Below are positions 52,574 to 62,768 of a DNA stretch of 64,000 bases, in pieces. The notes under the pieces were generated by a model. The model saw nothing but the letters and a program-made list of their open reading frames with translations, was not told where the DNA came from and ran no database searches. The stretch comes from Conexibacter sp. CPCC 205762 (lineage in GTDB: Bacteria > Actinomycetota > Thermoleophilia > Solirubrobacterales > Solirubrobacteraceae), in NCBI RefSeq assembly GCF_030646155.1, contig NZ_JAUTDN010000003.1, positions 124,001 through 188,000 on the forward strand. The letters are read 5' to 3'. Positions within the stretch are counted from its first letter, which is position 1, and each line of letters opens with the position of its first letter. The position numbers and the translations under genes are program-made.

Positions 52574-53622
52574 GCCGGAACCTCCTCCGGTGGCGCGTCG
52601 ACGCCGGCCGGAGCCAGACAGGTCGTGAAGGCGTTGTGGACGTTGTCCAGGTCGACGCCGACGTCGAGCGGGTTCATCAGCCCAGTCAACAGCACGAAGC
52701 AGGCGTCGTGGTCCGGATAGATCCACCATTGACACCCGGACAGGCCGCCGTGTCCGTACAGGCGCTGCTCCAGCAGCGTCGGCGAGCCCATCCGCATGTT
52801 CCAGACGAGCCCCCACTCCTGCCCGGTGCCGGGGCCGATGTGAAGCGGGTCGGGCAGCAGCCGCGGGATGCCGGCGGTCTGCGGCGTCAGCATCGCGGCG
52901 AGCGTCGTCGGGTGGATCAGCTCGCGGTCGCCGCGCAGCAGCATCTGGCCGAGCGCGAGCAGGTCCTCGGCTCTCGCGTTGAGCGCGCCGGCCGGGTGCT
53001 TGATGTCGCGGAAGCGCTGCACGTCCATCATCACGCGGTCGAGGCCGCCGATCGGCACGACCGGGGTCGTCGGGTCGTAGGTGAGGCCGCCGACGCCGGT
53101 CAGCGCGTTCAGGTCCTCGCACAGGTGCTCGTGGAAGGAGCGCCCGGTGACCGACTCGACCAGCGCCGCGATCCCCTCGAAGGCGACGTTGCAGTAGAGC
53201 GCGTACTCGCCGGCGCGGAACGCCTGCGGCGCCGTCAGCAGCTGCTCGCGCACGCTCGTCTCCGGCGCGACCGTCGCCTCGGTGATGCCGGCGGTGTGCG
53301 TCAGCAGGTGCCAGAGCGTCACCTCCTCGCCGATCCGCGCGACGCCGAACTGCGGCAGCGCCTCCGACAGCGCCGTCCGCAGCGCCAGCTTGCCCTGCTC
53401 GACCAGCCGCAGCGCGGCGAGGCCGACGAGCGGCTTGGAGGCGCTGAAGAGCAGGAAGGTGTCGTCGGTCTGCAGCGGTCTGCTGCCGTTGGCGCCGAAC
53501 GCCTCCAGCACCTGGATGCCGTCCGACGTCGCGACGCCGAAGACGGCCGTCGGCAGGCGTCCGCTGTCCACCTCGCCTCTGATCAGGTCGAGCACGAGGT
53601 CGAAGTTCGGGGCGCCGGTCAT
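52570..53622 (-). CDS. Class C beta-lactamase-fold serine esterase
   Basis: A 350-residue enzyme. The SxxK motif is SASK in [18 protein letters not shown] near residue 60. The Y-x-N motif is YCN in [13 protein letters not shown] near 143, and the third-motif triad is HGG in YGHGGLSG near 293. This is the EstB/LovD-like hydrolase or transesterase pattern. No signal is seen, so it is cytoplasmic and unlikely to be a penicillin-resistance enzyme. It is coupled to the permease before and the synthetase after by ATGA. It is likely to cut an ester (acyl) group from an imported molecule. Confidence 0.87.
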   Translation of the reverse strand: MTGAPNFDLVLDLIRGEVDSGRLPTAVFGVATSDGIQVLEAFGANGSRPLQTDDTFLLFSASKPLVGLAALRLVEQGKLALRTALSEALPQFGVARIGEEVTLWHLLTHTAGITEATVAPETSVREQLLTAPQAFRAGEYALYCNVAFEGIAALVESVTGRSFHEHLCEDLNALTGVGGLTYDPTTPVVPIGGLDRVMMDVQRFRDIKHPAGALNARAEDLLALGQMLLRGDRELIHPTTLAAMLTPQTAGIPRLLPDPLHIGPGTGQEWGLVWNMRMGSPTLLEQRLYGHGGLSGCQWWIYPDHDACFVLLTGLMNPLDVGVDLDNVHNAFTTCLAPAGVDAPPEEVPA

Positions 53623-54437
53623 CCCTTGACCGCTCCTTCGGTGAGGCCGCTGAGCACGCGGCGTTGGACGAACAGGTAGACGACGATCAGCGGCAGGCTC
53701 GTCAGCACGACGTGCATGAAGACGAGGTTCCAGCTGAGCGTGTCGACGGTGCTGGAGGCGAACTGGAACAGCGTCAGCGGCAGCGTCGCGCTGCCCTCTC
53801 CCTGCAGCAGGAAGAGCGCGAAGAAGAAGTCGTTCCAGACGGTGATCATCAGGATCACGCCGCCGACGAGCAGGATCGGCCGCAGCAGCGGCAGCAGCAC
53901 GTGGCGGTAGGTCTGCCAGGGGCCGGCGCCGTCGATCGAGGCGGCATCCTCGAGGTCCTCCGGCAGCGCGCGCACGAAGCCCGTCGTGAGGAAGATCACG
54001 AGCCCGATGCGGGCGGCGATCGTGACGAGCGCGTAGCCGAGACGGGTGCCGTCGAGGCCGATCTCTCTCAGCAGGTAGATCGACGGGATGATCGCCGGCG
54101 GCAGCAGCACCGAGAGCGTGCTGAGGTAGTAGGCCGCTCTCAGCCAGCGCGACTGCGTGCGCGCGAACGCCCACGCCGCCATCGAGCCGAGCAGCAGGAT
54201 GATCGCGATCGCCGGGACCGTGATCAGCACGCTGTTGCGCAGGCCGATCAGGTAGTGGCCGTCGTTGACGACCGTGTCGAGGTTGTCGGTGAAGGCCCAC
54301 GTGTGCGGCAGCGACAGCGACAGCGCCTGCGCCTCGCCGAGCGGCTTCAGCGCGTTGACGATCACCATCCACAGCGGCAGCACGACCCACGGGATCGCGA
54401 ACAACGTCAATCCCACATATTTGATGCGAGAAGCCAT
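53619..54437 (-). CDS. Carbohydrate ABC transporter permease (MalG type)
   Basis: A 272-residue membrane protein with six helices. The EAA loop, [20 protein letters not shown] near residue 170, is the docking site for the ATPase in CUT1 permeases. It opens with [20 protein letters not shown]. It begins at ATG 54437, sharing one base with the stop of the partner permease (TGATG). The two permeases form the membrane channel. Confidence 0.94.
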   Translation of the reverse strand: MASRIKYVGLTLFAIPWVVLPLWMVIVNALKPLGEAQALSLSLPHTWAFTDNLDTVVNDGHYLIGLRNSVLITVPAIAIILLLGSMAAWAFARTQSRWLRAAYYLSTLSVLLPPAIIPSIYLLREIGLDGTRLGYALVTIAARIGLVIFLTTGFVRALPEDLEDAASIDGAGPWQTYRHVLLPLLRPILLVGGVILMITVWNDFFFALFLLQGEGSATLPLTLFQFASSTVDTLSWNLVFMHVVLTSLPLIVVYLFVQRRVLSGLTEGAVKG

Positions 54438-55393
54438 CAGTTCACTTCCTTCTTGCGCATCCACATCACCAGCGGCACGGCCGAGACGACGATCAGGACC
54501 GCGACGGTGAGGCTGAGCGCGCTCGCCGGGCCGAAGAACGACTGGCCCCACTGCAGGCGCATCGCGATGTTGAGCGTCGTCGTGTGGTCGCCGGGCCCGC
54601 CGGCGGTCGTCGGCGCGATCACGTCGTAGGCCATCAGCGCGATCGCGAGCGTGACGGCGACGTTGAAGGTCAGGGCCGGCGCCAGCATCCGCAGGCGGAT
54701 CCGCCAGAAGCGCGTCCAGGCGTTGGCGCCGTCGATCATCGCTGCCTCCAGCATCTCCTTCGGGATCGCCTTCAGGCCGGCGATGTAGACGAGCGTGATC
54801 AGCCCGCTCCACTTCCACGCCTCGATCAGCGCGACGGCCGGCAGGGCGGTCGTCGGGTCGCCCAGCCAGGCCGTGTCGACCGTGCCGGGGAGCAGGAACG
54901 AGAGCATGCCGTTGATCGGCCCGTTGCTCGCCAGCATGCCCTTCCAGATGTAGCCGGCGGCGAGCGGCGAGATCAGCACCGGCACGAAGAAGAGCGAGCG
55001 GAAGATCGTGTTGATCCGCGTCGTCTGCTCCAGCAGCAGCGCCAGCGAGAGGCTGATGCCGATCGCGAAGACGAGCATGAAGCCGGCGTACATCAGCGTG
55101 GTGCGAACGGCCGGCCAGAAGATCTCCTGGTCGATCAGCGTGCGGAAGTTGTCGACCCCGTTGAAGCCGATCTCCTCCGAGAAGCCGCTCCAGTCCGAGA
55201 AGGCGAAGCCGGCGTTGAGCAGGAAGGGAAGCGCGAAGAAGACCGCGACGAGCACCACCGCGGGCAGCGCGAAGAACGGCCAGTGGCCCCCCGCCCGCGG
55301 CGACTTGCGTCGCCGCGGGCCGGGCTGCTCCGACGCGCGCACCGCGGTCTGCTCCGGTGCGCCCGTCGCCTGGGTCAGCGTGGTGCTCGCCAC
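54437..55393 (-). CDS. Carbohydrate ABC transporter permease (MalF type)
   Basis: 318 residues from GTG 55393. A basic N-terminus (GPRRRKSPRAGG) precedes six helices, beginning WPFFALPAVVLVAVFFALPF. The docking loop EMLEAAMIDGANAWTRFWRI lies near residue 215. It forms the channel with the MalG-type partner and lies 17 bases after the binding-protein gene. No ATPase gene is in the operon. Confidence 0.94.
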   Translation of the reverse strand: MASTTLTQATGAPEQTAVRASEQPGPRRRKSPRAGGHWPFFALPAVVLVAVFFALPFLLNAGFAFSDWSGFSEEIGFNGVDNFRTLIDQEIFWPAVRTTLMYAGFMLVFAIGISLSLALLLEQTTRINTIFRSLFFVPVLISPLAAGYIWKGMLASNGPINGMLSFLLPGTVDTAWLGDPTTALPAVALIEAWKWSGLITLVYIAGLKAIPKEMLEAAMIDGANAWTRFWRIRLRMLAPALTFNVAVTLAIALMAYDVIAPTTAGGPGDHTTTLNIAMRLQWGQSFFGPASALSLTVAVLIVVSAVPLVMWMRKKEVN

Positions 55394-55410
55394 GACGTCG
55401 AGTCCCCCGC

Positions 55411-56760
55411 CTACCAGCCTTCGAGCTTCGCGGCCTTCGCCGCCTGCTCGACAGCCTTCTGCGTCTGCTCCGAGATCTGCTCAGGCTCGACCTGACCGAT
55501 CAGGAGCTTGTTGATCAGCACCATCACGCCGCCGACGCCGGGCACGTCAGCCGCGTAGGCGATGTTGGCCGGGCCTCTGTCGTAGGAGGCCTTGACCTCT
55601 CTCGCGAGCGCCGAGACGCCCTCAGGCTCCGGCGTGCCCTCGATCACCGGGAACGCTCTGGCCGACGCGATGTATCTGCCATAGCCTCTGCCGGTGACGT
55701 AGCGGATGAACTCCAGCGCCGCCGCCTCGCGGTCGGCGTCGCCCGTTCTCGGCAGGTAGTACGAGCCGATCGGGCTGGGGATGTAGGTCGCCGCCGGCGA
55801 CTCGCCGCCGACCGCGAAGAAGCCGATCGATCCGTCGACCTTGGCGGCGTCGCCGCCGGCCGCAGCGACCATCGCGGCGATCATGTCGGAGTGGAGCGCG
55901 ACCATCGCGACTCTGCCCTCGACCAGCCCTCTGACGGAGTTCTCGACCGTCGCCGAGGCGGCGTCTCTGTTGAAGCAGCCGTCGTCTCTGAGCTGCTTGT
56001 ACGTCTCCATCGCTCTCGTGAACGGCGAGCCGTCGTCGTCCAGGTGCGCTCTGTTGCTGCGCAGCTCCTGGCCCCACGTGTTGTCGGGGTTGGCGTCGCC
56101 CATCAGCAGCGTCGGCAGCACCTGCACCGGCCACTGCGAGCCGCCGGACTCGGCGATCGGCACGACGCCGGGCGTTCTCGCGAGGATCGTTCTGCAGGCC
56201 TCGATCAGCTCGGCCGCGTTGGTCGGCGGCGTGTCGATCCCCGCTCTCGCGAAGACGTCCTTGTTGTAGAAGATGCCGAAGACCTGCGGGAAGCCGATGA
56301 CGGCGCCGTAGGTCTTGCCGTCGACCGTCGCGGCGCTTCTGTAGAGGTCGCCCGACTTCGCGATGTACGCCTCGCCGCTGAGGTCGCGCAGGTTCGCTCT
56401 CGGGTTGAGCGCGAGCAGGTTGGTGACGGTCGGGTGGTACTCGAGCACGTCGGGACGCGAGCCCGAGGCCCATCTCGTCAGCGTCGTGTCCTCGAAGCCG
56501 GCGGACGGGTTGGCGATCGCCTCCAGCTTGATGCCGGTGTCGGCCTCGAAGTCCTTGTACAGCTGTCTCAGCGCGGGCGGATCGGCGCTGTTGTGCCACA
56601 GCGTGATCTTCGTCCCCGGCTTCGCCCCCGTCGTGGCGCTCGCCGAGCTCGAGGTCGAGCTTCCCTCCGACGAGTCGTCACTGCTCCCGCATGCCGTCAC
56701 CGCGAATGCGGCAGCGACCAGCAGCACGGCCGTGATGACCGCGCGCAGCATCCAACGCAT
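55411..56760 (-). CDS. Solute-binding lipoprotein of a sugar-type ABC importer
   Basis: A 449-residue lipoprotein. MRWMLRAVITAVLLVAAAF precedes the lipobox AVTAC, with Cys near residue 24. A Ser/Thr/Ala linker follows, then a type I/II binding-protein fold with KITLWHNSADPPALRQLYKD near 50 and YGAVIGFPQVFGIFYNKDV near 150. It is the first gene of the operon, after a GGAGGAGAGG ribosome site. By hand count 19 of 26 Arg codons are AGA, extraordinary at this GC content. The ligand is probably a glycoside or oligosaccharide. Confidence 0.93.
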   Translation of the reverse strand: MRWMLRAVITAVLLVAAAFAVTACGSSDDSSEGSSTSSSASATTGAKPGTKITLWHNSADPPALRQLYKDFEADTGIKLEAIANPSAGFEDTTLTRWASGSRPDVLEYHPTVTNLLALNPRANLRDLSGEAYIAKSGDLYRSAATVDGKTYGAVIGFPQVFGIFYNKDVFARAGIDTPPTNAAELIEACRTILARTPGVVPIAESGGSQWPVQVLPTLLMGDANPDNTWGQELRSNRAHLDDDGSPFTRAMETYKQLRDDGCFNRDAASATVENSVRGLVEGRVAMVALHSDMIAAMVAAAGGDAAKVDGSIGFFAVGGESPAATYIPSPIGSYYLPRTGDADREAAALEFIRYVTGRGYGRYIASARAFPVIEGTPEPEGVSALAREVKASYDRGPANIAYAADVPGVGGVMVLINKLLIGQVEPEQISEQTQKAVEQAAKAAKLEGW

Positions 56761-56791
56761 GCCTCTCCTCCATCTCTCCTCTTGATGAGCG

Positions 56792-56961
56792 ACTCGATCC
56801 GCGCGACCTGTGCGTTTTCGTGATCGAGTTCGGGAGAGTACACAGCAAAACATCCCCCAAGTCAAGGGAAAATCGCCCGAATTCGCGCCGAAATGACCAT
56901 CTCCGTGCGGTTTTCACGGTGAAGTTTTGATGATCGAGTTTAAAGTTTCGCTGATCGAGTG
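56792..56961. promoter_or_regulatory. DeoR-type operator repeats in front of the ten-gene operon
   Basis: A 17-base direct repeat, GTTTTCGTGATCGAGTT and variants, occurs at 56814-56830, 56924-56940 and 56945-56961, with core TGATCGAGT. A fourth core lies inverted (ACTCGATC, 56792-56799). The last two cores lie exactly 21 bases apart, two helical turns. The first copy covers the predicted transcription start. DeoR proteins commonly bind such direct repeats. Confidence 0.7.
56837..56865 (-). promoter_or_regulatory. Sigma-70-like promoter of the ten-gene operon
   Basis: On the minus strand, TTGACT (-35, 56860-56865) and TGTACT (-10, 56837-56842) are separated by 17 bases. The expected start at about 56830 falls in the first operator. 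The stretch is AT-rich for the genome. The leader to ATG 56760 is about 70 bases. Confidence 0.6.
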
Positions 56962-57005
56962 CTCAGCGAAACCGGATCCAGCCCCCGAACGCCCCCGCGA
57001 ACAGC

Positions 57006-57064
57006 GAGATACCCGCCGAGGCGGGCATCTCGAACCAGCTCTGGACGGCCGCGCCGAGGCGCGG
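57006..57064. terminator. Two tandem hairpins after the carboxylase operon
   Basis: 57006-57031 folds as GAGAT + CCCGC / GCGGG + ATCTC with one mismatch. 57049-57064 is CCGCGCC-GA-GGCGCGG. They end the 57069-62702 operon. The rest of the 308-base gap 56761-57068 holds the promoter and operators listed separately, and I see no gene in it. Confidence 0.6.
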
Positions 57065-57068
57065 CGCG

Positions 57069-58603
<1,535 letters not shown>

Positions 58604-58607
<4 letters not shown>

Positions 58608-60598
58608 CTCTCCTCCTCCGCGTGGACCTGCGCGAGCAGCTCTCTGAGCGCGACCTTGTCGCCCGGCTTGACCGCCAGCCCCGTCACCACACCGGCGTGC
58701 GGCGCCGTCACCGACAGCTCCATCTTCATCGACTCCAGCACGATCAGCACGTCGCCCTCGGCGACGACGTCGCCGTCGCGCACGTTGACGAGCAGGACCG
58801 TGCCCGGCATCGGCGCCGAGAGCGCGTCGCCGGCGGCGCTGAGATCGCCGCTCGCGGCCCGCGCCGGCAGCAGCTCCAGCTGGTGACCGTCGGCGCCGAT
58901 CCAGAGCGTGCCGTCCTCGCCCGCGGCGAAGACGCACGCTCGCGCGACGCCGTCGAGCACGACCTCGACGGTCTCCTCGCCGAGCCGTCGCGCGCTGCCC
59001 TCCCAGGCGACCGCGCCGACGCTGACGCGGCTGCCGGCGATCGTCAGCTCGACCGCGTCGCCGCCGATCGCGACGCGCCGCCGCCAGCTGCCGGCGGCGC
59101 CGTCGGAGCGCCAGCCGAGCGGCACGCTGGTGGTGCGCGCGAGCGCCTCGGCGTCGAGCAGCGCGAGCGTCAGCGCCGCGGCGGCGATCAGCTCGGCCGG
59201 CGGCGCGACGGCCGCGGCGCCGCCGTCGGCCAGCACGCGTTCGAGCAGGCCGGTGTCGAGCTCGCCGGCGCGCACGTCGGGCCGCGCCAGCAGGCTCGCG
59301 CTGAAGGCGGCGTTGGTGCTCACGCCGAGCAGCTCCAGCTCGCCGAGCGCCCGTTCGAGCCGGCCGATCGCGGTCGCGCGGTCGGGCCCGTGGGCGATCA
59401 GCTTCGCGATCATCGGGTCGTAGCTCGTCGTCACCGCGACGCCGTCGGCGAGCGCGTGGTCGACGCGGATCCCCTCGCCGCGCGGCGCGCGCCAGTGCCG
59501 CACGACGCCGGTCGACGGCAGGAAGCCGGCGGCCGGGTCCTCGGCGTAGAGACGCGCCTCGACCGCGTGGCCGCGCGGCGTCAGGCCACCCTGGTGCAGC
59601 GTCAGCTCGGCGCCGGCCGCGACCCGCAGCTGCTGCTCGACAAGGTCGACGCCGTAGACCAGCTCCGTCACCGGATGCTCGACCTGCAGGCGCGTGTTCA
59701 TCTCGAGGAAGTAGAAGTCGTCCGGCAGCACGCCGTTCTCGGCCGCCGGCACGATCAGCTCGACGGTGCCGGCGCCGACGTAGCCGCAGGCGCGCGCGAG
59801 CGCGACCGCCGCCGCGCCCATCTCGGCCCGCCACGCGGGGTCGACGACCGGCGAGGGCGCCTCCTCGACGACCTTCTGGTGGCGCCGCTGGAGCGAGCAC
59901 TCGCGCTCGCCGAGGTGGACGACGGCGCCGTGGCTGTCGGCCAGCACCTGCACCTCGATGTGGCGCGGCCGTTCGAGGTAGCGCTCGACCAGCACGCGCT
60001 CGTCGCCGAAGGCGGCCGCCGCCTCGCGCCGCGCGGCCGCCAGCGCGCCCGCCAGCTCCGCCTCCGCGCGCACGACGCGCATCCCCTTGCCGCCGCCGCC
60101 AGCGACCGCCTTCACGACGACGGGATAGCCGTGCTCGGCGCAGAAGCCGGCGATCTGGTCCTGGCTGAGGTCGACGCCCTCGATCCCGGGCACGACCGGC
60201 ACCTCCGCCTGGCGCGCGAGCTGCTTCGCCTGCGCCTTGTCGCCCATCAGCTCGATCGCGGCCGGCGGCGGGCCGATCCAGATGAGGCCGGCGTCGATCG
60301 CCGCCTCCGCGAACGCGGCGCTCTCGGCGAGGAAGCCGTAGCCGGGGTGGACGGCGCGGGCGCCGGTCGCCCGCGCGGCCGCCAGCAGCGCGTCGATCGA
60401 GAGGTAGGAGGAGCGTGCGTCGGCGGGGCCGATGCGGACGGCGGCGTCGGCCGCGCGCACGTGCGGGGCGCCGGCGTCGGCGTCGCTGAAGACGGCGACC
60501 GAGCGCAGCCCGAGCCGCCGCAGCGTGCTGCAGATGCGGACGGCGATCTCGCCGCGGTTGGCGACGAGGACGGGGGCGAGCGAGTCGAGCTCAGGCAT
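58604..60598 (-). CDS. Methylcrotonyl-CoA carboxylase alpha (biotin carboxylase/BCCP) subunit
   Basis: A 664-residue protein. The biotin carboxylase domain (about 1-450) contains [13 protein letters not shown], the ATP-binding [13 protein letters not shown] and the [18 protein letters not shown] motif. The C-terminal BCCP has the biotin lysine in [17 protein letters not shown] near residue 625. It carboxylates biotin for the beta subunit. It overlaps HMG-CoA lyase by 8 bases. Few AGA codons are used, in contrast with the neighbouring operon. Confidence 0.95.
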
Positions 60599-61535
60599 GC
60601 GCGTGCCATTCGACGGGTCCGGCGGTCAGGACGTGCGCGCCGAGCGGCCGCCCGAGCTGCTCCTGCACCGAGCGCGAGGCGACCAGCAGCCTGCCGAGGT
60701 CGATCCCGGTCTCGATCCCCATCTCGTGCAGCATCGAGACGAGATCCTCGCTGGCGACGTTGCCGGTGGGGATGCGCGGGGGTGGGTGGGCGGGGTCTGA
60801 TTCCGGGCAGCCGCCGAGCTCGCCGAAGCTCGCCTCGAAGCTGGTGACGCCGGCGTCGAGCGCGGCGAGCGCGTTCGCGAGCCCCTGGCCGCGCGTGTTG
60901 TGGAAGTGGGCGGTCAGCTCCGCGCCCGGCAGCGCCTGCGCCCAGCGCGGGAAGAGGCTGCGCACCTGCGCCGGGTTGGCCATCCCGGTCGTGTCGCCGA
61001 AGGCGATCTCCTCGCAGCCGGCGACGACCAGCGCCTCCGCCAGCTCGGCCACCCGCGCCGGGTCGACGCGGCCCTCGTAGGGGCAGCCGAAGGCGGTCGC
61101 GATCGTCCCCTGGCAGCGCAGCCCCTCGGCCCGCGCCCGCTCCACGACGCGTGTCACGCCCGCGAGCGAGTCGGCGACCGGGCGGTTGACGTTGCGGCGG
61201 TTGTGCGTCTCGCTGGCGGAGAGGAAGACGTTGACCTCGTCGAAGCGGTCGCGCAGCTGCAGCGCCGCGTCGAGCCCGCGTTCGTTCGGGATCAGCACCG
61301 AGACCGAGACCGCATCCGGCAGCCTGATCGCGCGCAGCACCTCGGCCGCGTCGGCGAGCTGCGGGATCGCGTCGGCACGCACGAACGAGGTCGCCTCCAG
61401 CCGCGTCACGCCGGCCGCCGCGAGCCGCTCGATCAGCGCGACCTTGACCGCGGTCGGGATCGTCTCCGGCTCGTTCTGGAAGCCGTCGCGCGGGCCGACC
61501 TCGCGCAGGTGGACACGGTCCGGGAGCATCGCCAT
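60591..61535 (-). CDS. Hydroxymethylglutaryl-CoA lyase
   Basis: A 314-residue TIM-barrel lyase. REVGPRDGFQNEP (residues 11-23) has the catalytic Arg/Asp region. TSFVRADAIPQLAD near 49 is the family substrate loop, and GDTTGMANPAQV near 179 and AHFHNTRGQGLANALAAL near 205 hold metal ligands. FGELGGCPESDPAHPPPRIP near 237 has the active-site Cys region, although the canonical GCPYAPGATG reads differently. It splits HMG-CoA to acetoacetate and acetyl-CoA, the last step of leucine breakdown. An in-frame ATG at 61529 is an alternative start. It follows the dehydrogenase by 18 bases. Confidence 0.93.
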   Translation of the reverse strand: MAMLPDRVHLREVGPRDGFQNEPETIPTAVKVALIERLAAAGVTRLEATSFVRADAIPQLADAAEVLRAIRLPDAVSVSVLIPNERGLDAALQLRDRFDEVNVFLSASETHNRRNVNRPVADSLAGVTRVVERARAEGLRCQGTIATAFGCPYEGRVDPARVAELAEALVVAGCEEIAFGDTTGMANPAQVRSLFPRWAQALPGAELTAHFHNTRGQGLANALAALDAGVTSFEASFGELGGCPESDPAHPPPRIPTGNVASEDLVSMLHEMGIETGIDLGRLLVASRSVQEQLGRPLGAHVLTAGPVEWHAHA

Positions 61536-61553
61536 CCGCCTCTCGCGCCCCGC

Positions 61554-62702
61554 CTACGCGCCGAGCGCGCGGGCGATCACCAGCTGCTGGACCTCGTCGG
61601 TCCCCTCGCCGATCGTGAGGATCTTCGCGTCGCGGTAGAAGCGGCAGACCGGGTACTCCTCGATGTAGCCGTAGCCCCCGTGGATCTGGACCGCCTCCTC
61701 GGAGCAGCGGACGGCGAGCCGGCCGGTCTTCAGCTTCGCCTGCGCGGCGGTGAGCGAGAAGTCGCGCCCCTGGTCCTTCTGGAAGGCGGCGTGGCGGACG
61801 AGCAGCCGCGCCGCCTCGATCTCGGTCGCCATGTCGGCGAGCTTCGCCTGGATCGACTGGAATCTCGAGATCGACTGGCCGAACGCCTGCCGCTCCTTCG
61901 CGTACTTGAGCGCCTCGTCGAGCGCGCCCTGGGCGAGGCCGACGCCCATCGCCGCGACGCCGATGCGGCCGATGTCGAGCACGCGCAGGAACTGCTTGAA
62001 GCCGGCGCCGCGCGGGCCGACGAGATGGTCGCCGGGGACGCGGCAGTCCGTGAAGGTGAGCGGGCGCGTGTCCGACGCGTTCCAGCCCATCTTGCGGTAC
62101 GGCGTGCCCTGCTCGTAGCCGGGCGTGCCGTTGGGCACGAGGATGTTCGAGATCTCCTTGCGGCCGCGCGCGTCGATGTCGGTGACCGCGGTGATCACGA
62201 CGCAGCCCGAGATCTCGGTGCCGGCGTTGGTGATGAACTGCTTGGCGCCGTTGATGACCCAGTCGCCTCTGTCGAGCGTCACGCGCGTCTGCACGTTGCC
62301 GGCGTCGGAGCCGGCCTCGGGCTCGGTCAGGCCGAAGGCGCCGAGCTTCTCGCCGGCGGTCAGCTGCGGCAGCCAGTCGCGCTTCTGCTCCCCGCTCCCG
62401 AACAGGTAGATCGGCTGCGTGCCGAGCGAGGTGTGCGCGCAGAGCGTGATCGCGACCGACGAGTCGACCCGCGCCAGCTCCTCGACGACGATCGCGTACG
62501 CCATCGTGTCCGCCCCCGCGCCCCCGACCTCCTCGGGGAACGGGATCCCCATCAGGTTCAGCTCCCCGAGCCGTCTCACCAGCTCGTAGGGGAACGCCTT
62601 GGTGCGGTCGAGCTCCTCCGCGACAGGCGCGATCTCCTGCTCGGCGAACTCGCGCACCGTGCTGCGCAGCAGCCGGTGGTCGTCTGAGAGGTCGAAGTCC
62701 AT
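61554..62702 (-). CDS. Acyl-CoA dehydrogenase of the leucine/isovalerate operon
   Basis: A 382-residue FAD enzyme of the SCAD/IVD group. AFGLTEPEAGSDAGNVQTRV near 120 and WVINGAKQFITNAGTEISG near 145 are the family signatures. GEGTDEVQQLVIARAL lies at the end. The Glu in IGEGTDEV is at the SCAD catalytic position, whereas classical isovaleryl-CoA dehydrogenase has a Gly/Ala there and its base elsewhere. It could thus act on isovaleryl-CoA or a related short branched acyl-CoA. It is the first gene of the operon. Confidence 0.92.
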   Translation of the reverse strand: MDFDLSDDHRLLRSTVREFAEQEIAPVAEELDRTKAFPYELVRRLGELNLMGIPFPEEVGGAGADTMAYAIVVEELARVDSSVAITLCAHTSLGTQPIYLFGSGEQKRDWLPQLTAGEKLGAFGLTEPEAGSDAGNVQTRVTLDRGDWVINGAKQFITNAGTEISGCVVITAVTDIDARGRKEISNILVPNGTPGYEQGTPYRKMGWNASDTRPLTFTDCRVPGDHLVGPRGAGFKQFLRVLDIGRIGVAAMGVGLAQGALDEALKYAKERQAFGQSISRFQSIQAKLADMATEIEAARLLVRHAAFQKDQGRDFSLTAAQAKLKTGRLAVRCSEEAVQIHGGYGYIEEYPVCRFYRDAKILTIGEGTDEVQQLVIARALGA

Positions 62703-62716
62703 GGCCGGGCACGATA

Positions 62717-62750
62717 CCGAACGGCCATTCGGATTTCGAGCGGACGCTCG
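62717..62750. promoter_or_regulatory. TetR-type palindromes at the carboxylase operon promoter
   Basis: CCGAA-N6-TTCGG (62717-62732) and CGAGCG-GA-CGCTCG (62737-62750) lie side by side upstream of the dehydrogenase start, with outer ACCGA/TCGGT. Such CGAGCG/CGCTCG sites are common for TetR repressors of acyl-CoA genes. Confidence 0.5.
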
Positions 62751-62768
62751 GTGTGGCAGCTTGCTGCC

